Positions 9,361 through 17,093 of a DNA stretch of 64,000 bases are shown here, piece after piece. Both the position numbers and the translations under genes were made by a program. The notes beneath the pieces were generated by a model. It ran no database searches, had not been told where the DNA came from, and was given only the letters and a program-made list of their open reading frames with translations. The stretch's first letter is position 1; each line of letters begins with the position of its first letter. Source of the stretch: SPDF01 sp963812085 (lineage in GTDB: Bacteria; Gemmatimonadota; Gemmatimonadetes; Gemmatimonadales; GWC2-71-9); assembly GCA_963812085.1 (NCBI GenBank), contig CAWETL010000004.1, forward strand, positions 310,001 to 374,000, given 5' to 3'.

Positions 9361-9433
9361 TGCCCCGTGGTGTAACTGGCAACACGCCTGACTCTGGATC
9401 AGGAGAGTCCTGGTTCGATCCCAGGCGGGGCAA
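9361..9433 (+). tRNA. tRNA-Gln (anticodon CTG)
   Basis: The 73-nt cloverleaf has acceptor TGCCCCG/CGGGGCA, anticodon stem CCTGA/TCAGG with loop CTCTGGA (anticodon CTG), and T-arm CCTGGTTCGATCCCAGG. It lies 7 nt after tRNA-Ala and shares its promoter and terminator. CCA is not encoded. Confidence 0.95.
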
Positions 9434-9434
9434 T

Positions 9435-9462
9435 GCCCAGGGTTAATAGCCCTGGGCGTTTT
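9435..9462 (+). terminator. Intrinsic terminator of the tRNA unit
   Basis: A perfect 8-bp stem GCCCAGGG (9435-9442)/CCCTGGGC (9450-9457) with a 7-nt loop TTAATAG is followed by GTTTTG. It starts two bases after the tRNA-Gln discriminator. Confidence 0.88.
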
Positions 9463-9506
9463 GTATTCGGCGGGGCCGAATGGTGGCTCGGCGGCGGGGT
9501 GGTCCT

Positions 9507-9695
9507 TCAGCCCGGTCGCGCGGTGTCTCCGGCGTCCAGGGCTTCCAACCGCTCCAGGTCGCTCACCGAAACCAGGGCCGCCACCGGCTTCCCGTGGCGC
9601 TCCAAGACAACCCGTTCTCCATAGACCAGAACCTCGTTCAGGAGGTCGGAGAAGTTGCCCCGCGCCGTCGAGACTGGAAGTGTGGTCCGCTCCAT
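9507..9695 (-). CDS. Phd/YefM-family antitoxin, no toxin beside it
   Basis: A 62-residue protein with the prevent-host-death fold. The N-terminal DNA-binding part reads STARGNFSDLLNEV, then VVLERHGKPVAALVSV, and ends in a short helical tail where a toxin would normally bind. The start at 9695 (MERTTLPVS) is preceded by GGAGGAG at good spacing; a longer reading to 9740 would translate the operator. Such antitoxins usually sit 5' of a RelE or PIN-type toxin. Downstream here lies only the tRNA terminator, so this is an orphan or a remnant of a toxin-antitoxin pair. Autorepression through the inverted repeat at 9715-9740 is likely. Confidence 0.8.
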   Translation of the reverse strand: MERTTLPVSTARGNFSDLLNEVLVYGERVVLERHGKPVAALVSVSDLERLEALDAGDTARPG

Positions 9696-9714
9696 ATCTC
9701 CTCCACATGTTATT

Positions 9715-9740
9715 TTGTACGTTACGTACATAACGTACAA
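9715..9740 (-). promoter_or_regulatory. Perfect inverted repeat, probable antitoxin operator
   Basis: TTGTACGTTA at 9715-9724 and TAACGTACAA at 9731-9740 are exact reverse complements around a 6-bp centre. The element lies 20 bp before the antitoxin start, in the only AT-rich stretch of the area. A minus-strand TTGTAC is followed 17 bp later by CAAAAT, so a promoter may overlap the operator. Confidence 0.65.
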
Positions 9741-9869
9741 TATATTGTCGTTGAGTGCAAGATGGAGCTTTGGTCACCTCTTGCCTCTCTGTCCAGCCTC
9801 CCGCGCGACCATCCCCGCCTTGGCCGCATCTACCTCCCCGTAACCGACAACCTTCGAGGGAGACAGCCA

Positions 9870-10868
9870 ATGACTCGTTCGTGGATCACCCTGGCGCTCG
9901 GCGCCCTGATCCTCCTGCCGGCGGCCGCGGCCGCCCAGGACCAAGACGTGACGGTGTACACCGTGGGTGACCGGCCCCGGATCGGGGTGGTGGTCGACAT
10001 GCAGGCCAGCGCCGCCAACAACAAGCTGGGTGCCACCGTGCAGTCGGTGACGCCAGGCGGGCCAGCGGCCAAGGCCGGACTCGAGACCGGCGACATCATC
10101 ACGAAGTTCAACGGCACCAGCCTGGCCGGCGCGGCCGGGGACAACGCGGAGCAGTCCGGCCCCGGCCAGAGGCTGGTCGCACTCGCCCAGGCGCTGTCCC
10201 CCGGCGACAGCGTGAAGCTCGAATACCGTCGAGGCACGGCGAACAAGACGGCCACGATCGTCGCCGCCGATCTCGGTGGTGCGGCGTGGTCGATGAGAAC
10301 CGGCCCCGGCGGGCCCATGACCTTCGACATGCAACCCATGATGCGGGATCGCCAGATGATGCAGCTCGACATGGAGCGGTCGATGGAAGACATGGGCAGG
10401 CCGTTCCGCTTCGAGTTCGATCGCGGTGGCTTCGGGATGGACCTGGCGGAGATGAACGCCGGACTCGGGGAGTACTTCGGGACCGCGAAGGGGGTGCTCG
10501 TGCTCGAGAATCCCTCCGACTCGACGCTGCCGCTCAAGGCGGGCGACGTGATCCTGGCCATCGGTGGGCGCGAGCCGGCCAGCGTTGGGCAGGCACAGCG
10601 GATCCTCGCCAGCTACGACTCGGGCGATGTGGCCAAGTTCGAGATCATGCGCATGAAGAAAAAGGTCACCTTGTCGTGGACCGTGCCGGCCGGCTCCCGC
10701 ATGAAAATGCCGGGCAACATGAGGTGGCGGACTCCCATGCCCCCGGGTGCCCCGGCCACGCCGGGTGCGGCGCCGCGAGTGAGGGTGCGCGTGGTCCCCT
10801 CGGCCCCGGCGCAGCCTGCAGCCGTGGCCCCGGCTGTCCCATCGCCGCCGCTGCCCGCGCGGAGTTGA
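9870..10868 (+). CDS. Secreted protein with two PDZ domains
   Basis: A 332-residue exported protein. A signal peptide ends near AAAAAQDQ (residues 18-24). PDZ 1 spans about 40-135 (IGVVVDMQA, GGPAAKAGLETGDIITKFNG). A Met-rich linker about 145-185 follows, then PDZ 2 at about 195-275 (YFGTAKGVLVL, LPLKAGDVILAIGGREP) and a Pro/Ala tail. It has no protease domain, unlike DegP or RseP, so it probably binds C-termini of periplasmic proteins. The start at 9870 is preceded by GGGAG. A strong bidirectional terminator follows at 10887. Confidence 0.85.
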   Translation: MTRSWITLALGALILLPAAAAAQDQDVTVYTVGDRPRIGVVVDMQASAANNKLGATVQSVTPGGPAAKAGLETGDIITKFNGTSLAGAAGDNAEQSGPGQRLVALAQALSPGDSVKLEYRRGTANKTATIVAADLGGAAWSMRTGPGGPMTFDMQPMMRDRQMMQLDMERSMEDMGRPFRFEFDRGGFGMDLAEMNAGLGEYFGTAKGVLVLENPSDSTLPLKAGDVILAIGGREPASVGQAQRILASYDSGDVAKFEIMRMKKKVTLSWTVPAGSRMKMPGNMRWRTPMPPGAPATPGAAPRVRVRVVPSAPAQPAAVAPAVPSPPLPARS

Positions 10869-10886
10869 AGCAGGCGGGGAATGCAC

Positions 10887-10924
10887 GAAGCGGGGGTGCG
10901 CCGGATTCGGCGCACCCCCGCTTC
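10887..10924. terminator. Strong bidirectional hairpin terminator
   Basis: A perfect 16-bp stem GAAGCGGGGGTGCGCC (10887-10902)/GGCGCACCCCCGCTTC (10909-10924) with loop GGATTC lies between the convergent PDZ gene and the next minus-strand gene. It can serve both directions. Confidence 0.85.
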
Positions 10925-10939
10925 GACTTCCGCGCCGGC

Positions 10940-11383
10940 CTACTTGGAATCGTCGGTCGGCATCTGGCTCTTCGGGCGGATGAAGAAACCGTAGATCTCT
11001 CCCGTGCGGCCGAGGGTGAAGACGATCACCACCGGCTCGTCCATCTGCTCGAATTTCGCCTCGCGCAGGTAGCCGGAGAGCGAGTCCTTGCCGACCACCC
11101 GCTCGCTGACCACCGACTGTTCGCTCCCGACCTGGGTCAGAAGCTGACCCTGGAGGTCGTTGAGCTGCGTGGCGCTGATCTTTTCCTTGACCGCCGCCGA
11201 ACTGTGGGCGATCAGGCTGTCGCCGAGGCCGTCGTAGAACCACGCCGTGTACTTCCGGCCGTCGGCCAGGGTGGCGGCGGAATCGAGCCGAGCGGCCGGC
11301 GGTGCGCTCGCGGCGGCACCCTGGGCGGCGAGCGGCCCGGCGAGAAGGAACGCGGGCAGGACGAGCAGAACACTGGGACGCAT
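10940..11383 (-). CDS. Small secreted protein, DUF3887-like
   Basis: A 147-residue exported protein with a signal peptide ending near LAAQGAAA (about 20-24). The rest resembles DUF3887 or steroid-isomerase-like secreted proteins: a helix pair (GDSLIAHSSAAVKEKIS), a LNDLQGQLLTQVG segment and strands VVIVFTLGRTGEIYGFFI ending in KSQMPTDDSK. No catalytic residues can be named. It lies 60 bp downstream of the PP2C phosphatase on the same strand and may share its transcript. The family assignment is by general pattern and is tentative. Confidence 0.6.
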   Translation of the reverse strand: MRPSVLLVLPAFLLAGPLAAQGAAASAPPAARLDSAATLADGRKYTAWFYDGLGDSLIAHSSAAVKEKISATQLNDLQGQLLTQVGSEQSVVSERVVGKDSLSGYLREAKFEQMDEPVVIVFTLGRTGEIYGFFIRPKSQMPTDDSK

Positions 11384-11443
11384 GGATTCCTCGAAGTTGG
11401 ACGGGCTGGCCGGGGGGTGATCCGGCGATCCGCGCCGGCGGGG

Positions 11444-12310
11444 TCAGATCGGTCGGGGGCCCCGGAGGCGTCCGATGACGACGGTGATGTTGTCGCTGCC
11501 GCCGCGCGCGAGGGCCAGGTCCACGAGGGCTCGGCAGGCGCTCTCCGCCGATTCCGCCTTCATCAGGTGGTCCCGGATTTCGTCGTCGGAAACATGCTTG
11601 GTGAGGCCGTCGCTGCAGAGGAGCATCATGTCTTCCCACTCGATGTCCAGGGTGGAGACCACCGGCAGGGCCTCCTTGCCGCCCAGCGCACTCCAGAGCA
11701 CGTGCTTGAGCCGGCTCTGTTCTGCGGCCGCCTGCGAGAGCGCGCCGGCATCCACCATCGCCTGCGCCATGGTCTGATCCTTCGTCACCTGGGTCAGCAC
11801 GCCCCCCCGGAGGCGGTAGGCGCGGCTGTCGCCGACGTGAATGACGTACGCGCGCGGCCAATAGATCGTGACCATGGTGAGGGTGGTGGCCATCCCGCGC
11901 TTTCCCTCGGCCTCGCCCGCGTCCTTGATGGCCTGGTGCCCATGCTGGACCGAGCGGCGGAGCCGCTCGACCACCCGGCTCTCCTGCTCTGATTCGGGGG
12001 CCGCATAGAGATCCATGCCGTGGATCACGTAGTCGGCGATGGCGCGGAGTGCGGAACCGCTGGCCTCGCCGCCCCAGGGAGTGCTCCCGACGCCGTCCGC
12101 CACCAGGAAGACGTATCCCCGCGCGCCGCTGATGAGCGAGCCCAGGTCGTCGTGGGGCAGGGTGGTCTGGTGGAGCTGGAGCGACTTGTGGAGGCTGGCG
12201 ACGAGGAAATGGTCCTGGTTCTGCTGGCGCACCAGGCCCTGATGGCTCATCCCGAAGATGTCCACGTCCTTTCGGGTCGGGCGCTGCGGGTTGGGAACGG
12301 CCTCGGCCAT
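11444..12310 (-). CDS. PP2C-type serine/threonine phosphatase
   Basis: A 288-residue soluble protein phosphatase of the PPM/Stp type that dephosphorylates Ser/Thr sites using two divalent metals. Motifs in order are VRQQNQDHFLV, VFLVADGVG with the metal-binding Asp, MATTLTMV, HVGDSRAYRL, LLCSDGLTKHV and GGSDNITVVI. The start at 12310 (MAEAVPNPQ) is preceded by AGGAGA; a longer in-frame reading to 12487 would overlap the divergent kinase. The gene is head to head with the kinase across 133 bp, so the pair probably works on the same phosphoproteins. Confidence 0.92.
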   Translation of the reverse strand: MAEAVPNPQRPTRKDVDIFGMSHQGLVRQQNQDHFLVASLHKSLQLHQTTLPHDDLGSLISGARGYVFLVADGVGSTPWGGEASGSALRAIADYVIHGMDLYAAPESEQESRVVERLRRSVQHGHQAIKDAGEAEGKRGMATTLTMVTIYWPRAYVIHVGDSRAYRLRGGVLTQVTKDQTMAQAMVDAGALSQAAAEQSRLKHVLWSALGGKEALPVVSTLDIEWEDMMLLCSDGLTKHVSDDEIRDHLMKAESAESACRALVDLALARGGSDNITVVIGRLRGPRPI

Positions 12311-12443
12311 CTGCTTCTCCTGGTTCCCCAACTTCCGCCCCCGGCCGGCGCTTGGCAAGCCGGGGTCGGGGACGGGGGCCGCTTCCTTCCCTGCCGACCC
12401 ATTTGGAGGCATTATTAGCGGGATTCCCCCCTCCGGAGTGCGC

Positions 12444-15400
12444 ATGGCCGAACTGTCGGACCGCCTGCACGCGGCCCTCGGCGACAACTATCGCGTCCTC
12501 CGCGAACTCGGCGGCGGCGGCATGAGCCGCGTCTTCCTCGCCGAGGAAGCGCGCCTCGGGCGCCGTGTGGTCATCAAGGTCCTCCCGCCCGACATGGCCG
12601 CCGGCGTGAACGCCGAACGGTTCGAGCGCGAGATTCAACTCGCCGCGTCGCTGCAGCACCCGCACATCGTCCAGTTGCTCACGGCGGGCGCCAACGCCGA
12701 CCTGGCCTATTACGTCATGCCGTTCATCGAGGGCGAGTCGCTCCGGGCGCGGCTGGCCCGCGAGGGCGCCCTGCCGATGGGCGAGGTGCTCCGGATCCTG
12801 CACGACGTGGTGGACGCGCTGGCGTACTCCCATCACCACGGCGTGGTCCACCGCGACATCAAGCCGGACAACGTGATGCTCTCCGGCAAGCACGCCCTGG
12901 TGACGGACTTCGGCGTGGCCAAGGCCGTGAGCGCCTCGAGCGGCGACGGGCACACCAATCTCACCTCGCTGGGCATCGCGCTCGGCACGCCGGCCTACAT
13001 GTCGCCGGAGCAGGCGGCGGCGGACCCGCGGGTGGACCAGCGGGCGGACATCTACGCCGTCGGCGCCATGGCGTACGAGATGCTCTGCGGCCGGACGCCC
13101 TTCGTGGCCCCGACGCCGCAGGGCATGCTGGCGGCGCACATTGCCGAGCGCCCCGAGCCGCCGGTGCGCTACCGGAACACCATCCCGCCCGCCATGAACG
13201 ACCTGGTGCTCCGTTGCCTGGAGAAGAACCCGGCTGACCGGATCCAGACCGCTGATGAGATCGCCGCGCGGCTGGCGGCAATGACCACGCCGACCGGCGG
13301 GACGACGCCGATCTCAACGACGCCGGTCTCGACTGCGCGCCTCGACGCCGAGGCCGCCGTGCGGCGGTCGTCCCCGGGGCGGGTGCTGGGGCTCTTCGCG
13401 CTCGCCTCGCTGGTGGTGATCGCTACCGCGTACGGCCTCACGCGGGCGTTCGATCTTCCGGACTGGATCTGGCAGGGCGTGGCGGTCGCGATGGCGCTCG
13501 GGCTCCCAATCATCGCCTACACCGGGCGGGTGGAACGGAAGCGGGCGGTCGCGATGACGATGGGGTCGCTCCGGTTCGAGCCGGAGCCGGCGCACCATGG
13601 CTGGTTCACCTGGCGTCGGACCCTGCTTGGGGGCGGGCTGGCGGTCGGGTTCGTGGTGCTGCTGGCGGGGGGCTACCTGGTGTCGCGAAAGCTCGGTATC
13701 GGCCCGGGCAGCACGCTGATGAGCGCCGGCGTGCTCGCGGCGCAGGACCGCATCATCCTCGTCGAGTTCGAGAACAGGACCAGCGACTCGACGCTCGGGG
13801 CTTCCGTGACCGAGGCACTCCGAATCGACCTCGGCCAGTCCAACGTGATGCGGCTCATGGAGCCGGCCGACCTGCAGGCCGCGCTCCAGCGCATGGGCAA
13901 ACCGGCCGACGCGACGCTCAACCAGGCTCTCGCCAGCGACGTGGCGCGCCGCGAAGGCATCAAGGCGATCATCACGGGTGAAATCACCTCGCTCGGCTCG
14001 GGGTACTCGCTGGCCGCGCGGGTCATCGACGCCAATACCGGCGAGACGCTGGTGCCGATCCGGGAGACAGCGAGCGACGCCTCTCAGCTCATCGGGGCGG
14101 TCGACAAGCTCTCCAAGGCGCTGCGGGAAAAGGTCGGAGAGTCGCTGGGCCGGATTCGCGGCGGCGATCCGCTCGAGCAGGTCACGACCTCATCGCTCGA
14201 GGCGCTGCGGCTCTACACCGAGGCGGTCCGGGATCATGCGGCCGGCCGCTCAGAGGACGCCGTCAAGCTCCTCCGGCAGGCGGTGGCGGTGGACAGCACC
14301 TTCGCCATGGCGTGGCGGAAGCTGGCCGTCGTGCTGCCACAGGCCGTCCTCGGGGGTGACAGCGAGGCAATGGACGCCGCCCGGCGCGCCTACCAGTTCC
14401 GCGACCGCCTTCCGCCCGTCGAGCGCGGCCTGACCGAGGCCTACTACTTCAGCGCCGTCACCGGCGACCAGGACAAGGAAGAGGCCGCCTACCGCGCGGT
14501 CCTGGCCGAAAATCCCGACGAGCCCGCCGCGCTGAACAACCTCGGCCTGCTGCTGACGTCCCAGGGGCGCGCCCAGGAGGCCGAACCGATCCTCCGGCAT
14601 CTCGTCGCGACGTCGTCGCTCCAGAGCGGGTACCTCAACCTGCAGGCCGCACTCGTTCTGGAGGGCAAGACCGCCGCCGCGGACTCGGTACTGAACGAGT
14701 TCCGGCGCCGCTGGCCTGAATCCACGCGACCCGATGACATGACTCGCTTCGCGGCCTACATCCATCACGACTACCACGCCGCGGATTCCCTCATTCGGAA
14801 TCCCAAGCGCCGGGAACCCGCATCGCAGTCCCAGCGGGTCGCGCTCCAATACGAGCAGATCGCGGTGGCGGCCGCCCTCGGGCGCATCGCGGAATCGGAG
14901 CGATTGGCCGCCCAACTCGTGCCGGCGATGAATGCCGCCGGGGCCCGCGTTGCGGCGTTCTTCCTCCAGACGTCGGCGGCGCAGGACAAGCTCTATTTCC
15001 TCGGAGACCAGCAGGCCGTTGCCCGGGCGACCGATTCGCTGATGCCCAGGCCGGTGTTCGACAGCATCTCACCGGACCAGCGCCCGTTCATGGGCGTCGC
15101 GTACGGATACGCCGTCGCCGGCAGGGCCGACCGGGTCCGCCAACTCCATGAGGAGTGGGTCAGGGTCCGCCCTGCGGACCAGCGCACCCCAGCCGATTCG
15201 GTGTACTGGATCGCATTGACCGCCCAGGCGGAGGGGCGCTGGCGTGAGTCGGCGGCGGCGTACGACACACACCGGGCGCTGAGCAGGTGCCCGGCCTGCG
15301 ATCTCACCGACGCCGCGCAGGCGTGGGAGCGCGCAGGCGAGCCCGATTCCGCGCTGGCGCGATACGAGCTCTCGGTGACGGTGACCGACCCGCGGACCGG

Positions 15401-15596
15401 CCTCAACGACGCCCCCTGGACCGTGGGGCCGACATACAGGCGACTCGGCGAGATGTACGAGGCCAAGGGGGACCGCGCCAAGGCGTTGCAGTACTACGGG
15501 GATTTCGTGAACCTCTGGCAGGACGCCGATCCCGTCCTGCAGCCCCAAGTCAAGGAAGCTCGCGCACGGATGGCGGGGTTGGCTGGGGAGAAATAG
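12444..15596 (+). CDS. Membrane Ser/Thr protein kinase with TPR-rich C-terminus
   Basis: A 1050-residue Hanks-type kinase. The cytoplasmic N-terminal kinase domain (about 17-280) has a glycine loop LGGGGMSRVF, ATP lysine Lys45 in VVIKVL, HRDIKPDN with catalytic Asp138, DFG at 155-157 and GTPAYMSPEQ. Three hydrophobic segments follow between about 310 and 420, then a domain resembling the TolB-like segment of adenylate-cyclase/kinase fusions (RIILVEFENRTSDSTLG). The rest is tetratricopeptide-like helical repeats to the end (LRLYTEAVRDHAAGR, PAALNNLGLLLTSQGRAQEAEPIL). All catalytic residues are present. Ligand and substrates cannot be read. A hairpin at 15638-15674 ends the unit. Confidence 0.9.
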   Translation: MAELSDRLHAALGDNYRVLRELGGGGMSRVFLAEEARLGRRVVIKVLPPDMAAGVNAERFEREIQLAASLQHPHIVQLLTAGANADLAYYVMPFIEGESLRARLAREGALPMGEVLRILHDVVDALAYSHHHGVVHRDIKPDNVMLSGKHALVTDFGVAKAVSASSGDGHTNLTSLGIALGTPAYMSPEQAAADPRVDQRADIYAVGAMAYEMLCGRTPFVAPTPQGMLAAHIAERPEPPVRYRNTIPPAMNDLVLRCLEKNPADRIQTADEIAARLAAMTTPTGGTTPISTTPVSTARLDAEAAVRRSSPGRVLGLFALASLVVIATAYGLTRAFDLPDWIWQGVAVAMALGLPIIAYTGRVERKRAVAMTMGSLRFEPEPAHHGWFTWRRTLLGGGLAVGFVVLLAGGYLVSRKLGIGPGSTLMSAGVLAAQDRIILVEFENRTSDSTLGASVTEALRIDLGQSNVMRLMEPADLQAALQRMGKPADATLNQALASDVARREGIKAIITGEITSLGSGYSLAARVIDANTGETLVPIRETASDASQLIGAVDKLSKALREKVGESLGRIRGGDPLEQVTTSSLEALRLYTEAVRDHAAGRSEDAVKLLRQAVAVDSTFAMAWRKLAVVLPQAVLGGDSEAMDAARRAYQFRDRLPPVERGLTEAYYFSAVTGDQDKEEAAYRAVLAENPDEPAALNNLGLLLTSQGRAQEAEPILRHLVATSSLQSGYLNLQAALVLEGKTAAADSVLNEFRRRWPESTRPDDMTRFAAYIHHDYHAADSLIRNPKRREPASQSQRVALQYEQIAVAAALGRIAESERLAAQLVPAMNAAGARVAAFFLQTSAAQDKLYFLGDQQAVARATDSLMPRPVFDSISPDQRPFMGVAYGYAVAGRADRVRQLHEEWVRVRPADQRTPADSVYWIALTAQAEGRWRESAAAYDTHRALSRCPACDLTDAAQAWERAGEPDSALARYELSVTVTDPRTGLNDAPWTVGPTYRRLGEMYEAKGDRAKALQYYGDFVNLWQDADPVLQPQVKEARARMAGLAGEK

Positions 15597-15637
15597 GGCG
15601 GGGAAGCGGGGATGCGGGGAAGCTTGCGCAGTCTGAA

Positions 15638-15674
15638 CGAACGGGCGGCAGCCACTTTGGCCACCGCCCGTTCG
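15638..15674. terminator. Bidirectional hairpin between the kinase and the chalcone-isomerase-like gene
   Basis: An 11-bp stem CGAACGGGCGG (15638-15648)/CCGCCCGTTCG (15664-15674) with a 15-nt loop lies between two convergent genes. There is no long T-run. Confidence 0.65.
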
Positions 15675-15710
15675 CAATTCCTATCTCTCCGCGTCGCCGC
15701 CGATGCTGCG

Positions 15711-16268
15711 CTACTTCAACCCCATCAGATTCTTCTTGAACCCCTCGCCGGGGCCCGGCTTCGGGCCGATCCAGGCCTTGAAGAGCGCGTCCGCGAATTC
15801 CTTCCCCGAGATCGTGCCCTTCACCACGCCGGCGACGCTCACCTCGGTTCCGGTGCCCGGCAGGTAAGTGAACACGAACTGCTGCTTGTCCTTGATGTCT
15901 TCCATGTAACCGCAGAGCGTGGTGAAATCGGCCTTGATCTCGGCGGAGGCGTCGGGCGTATTGTTCGTGAGGGCCTCGTCCCAGGCCTCGCACATCTTGT
16001 CCTTGCCGACGTCGCGCACGAACTGCATGACCATCCGGCGCGGGGAGTCGGCGGCGAGGACCGCATTGGCGTCGGTGGACTTGGCGGCGAGGTACAATCC
16101 GGCCACGTACACCTTGAAGATGGCCTTCTTGCGGAGCGCCACGCCATTGAGGACGAGCGAATGACCGGCGACCTCGACGGTGCCGGGCAGGGTGACACCG
16201 TTGAAGGTGGTGTCCATCGGCGCGGCGGTCAGGCTGCCGGCGAGGGCCAGCAGGGCGACGCTGAGCAT
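15711..16268 (-). CDS. Secreted chalcone-isomerase-like protein
   Basis: A 185-residue exported protein with a signal peptide (residues 1-16, ending LTAAP). Its fold pattern matches the chalcone-isomerase-like family common in bacteria. The typical opening is GVTLPGTVEVAGHSLVLNGVALRKKAIFKVYVAGLYL, followed by RRMVMQFVRDV and the C-terminal FADALFKAWIGPKP. The bacterial members are not known to act on flavonoids, and their role is unclear. The start at 16268 has GGAGGATTCTC before it. It is divergent from cutC across 150 bp. Confidence 0.82.
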   Translation of the reverse strand: MLSVALLALAGSLTAAPMDTTFNGVTLPGTVEVAGHSLVLNGVALRKKAIFKVYVAGLYLAAKSTDANAVLAADSPRRMVMQFVRDVGKDKMCEAWDEALTNNTPDASAEIKADFTTLCGYMEDIKDKQQFVFTYLPGTGTEVSVAGVVKGTISGKEFADALFKAWIGPKPGPGEGFKKNLMGLK

Positions 16269-16418
16269 GAGAATCCTCCGAGGTGAATACTGCGAACCGA
16301 CACTCAGGTCGGGAACCATCTCCCTCAAGATGCAGCCCGGACCGGCCAGGGGGAAGGGCGCGAGCGGGATGGAATGCCCGCCCTGCCGCCATCGCGCGCG
16401 GCGGGCGATCTTATTCCG

Positions 16419-17093
16419 ATGAAGCCGATCCTGATTGAGGCCTGCGTGGAGTCCGCTGGCGCTGCCGCCGCCGCCGAGGCCGGCGGGGCGGGCCGCGTGG
16501 AGCTCTGCGCCTCCCTGTCGGTCGGCGGACTCACCCCCGCGGATTCGCTCATCCAGGAATGCGTCCGGCACCTCTCCATTCCGGTGTTCGTCCTGGTGCG
16601 CCCGCGGGCGGGGTCGTTCGTGCTCGAGGGTAGGGAACTCGACCTGCTCGTCGCGCAGGTGCGTCGGGCGGCTGCCTTGGGGGCGGCCGGGATCGTGGCG
16701 GGGGCGCTCACTCCCGAACAGACCGTCGACATCCGCGCCGTCGAGGCACTCCTCGCGACCGCCGCCCCGCTTTCCGTCACCTTCCATCGAGCCTTCGACG
16801 AGATTCGGGACCAGGCCGGCGCGCTCGAGGAGCTGATCAACCTCGGAGTCTCCCGCGTGCTCACGTCGGGCGGGGCCCCCACCGCACTCGAGGGTGCCGA
16901 GCGGATCAGGGCGCTGGTGCGGCAGGCGGCAGGCCGGATCGGGATTCTGCCCGGCGGGACGGTGCGGGCAAACAATGCCCGGTCGCTGGTCGAGCGGACC
17001 GGCGTCGGCGAGCTGCACAGTCGCACGTCCGACGACGTCGGGGCCGTCCGGGAGCTGGTGCGCGCCGCGAACGGCGGTGCCCCTCTCAGCTGA
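16419..17093 (+). CDS. cutC: CutC-family TIM-barrel protein
   Basis: A 224-residue cytoplasmic protein of the CutC family. It was named for copper homeostasis in E. coli, though a direct copper role is disputed. Family features are LIEACVESAGAAAAAEAGGAGRVELC at the start, GGLTPADSLI, VFVLVRPRAGSFV, VTFHRAFDE, RVLTSGGAPTALEGAERI and ILPGGTVRANNA. The start at 16419 is chosen because the conserved N-terminus begins there. It ends 8 bp past the stop codon of the convergent sugar kinase gene, so the 3' ends overlap slightly. Confidence 0.93.
   Translation: MKPILIEACVESAGAAAAAEAGGAGRVELCASLSVGGLTPADSLIQECVRHLSIPVFVLVRPRAGSFVLEGRELDLLVAQVRRAAALGAAGIVAGALTPEQTVDIRAVEALLATAAPLSVTFHRAFDEIRDQAGALEELINLGVSRVLTSGGAPTALEGAERIRALVRQAAGRIGILPGGTVRANNARSLVERTGVGELHSRTSDDVGAVRELVRAANGGAPLS

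Noticed and set aside
9292..9870. Open frame containing MELRGIEPLTSAVRLQRS, and a plus-strand frame containing GCSSAGRALQSHC
   Set aside because: Both are the well-known spurious translations of tRNA genes; they cover tRNA-Ala and tRNA-Gln.
9774..13139. Minus-strand open frame of 1121 codons
   Set aside because: It lies antisense to the PDZ and kinase genes, has no family-like motifs and is His/Arg/Gly-rich, as expected for the third-position shadow of GC-rich genes.
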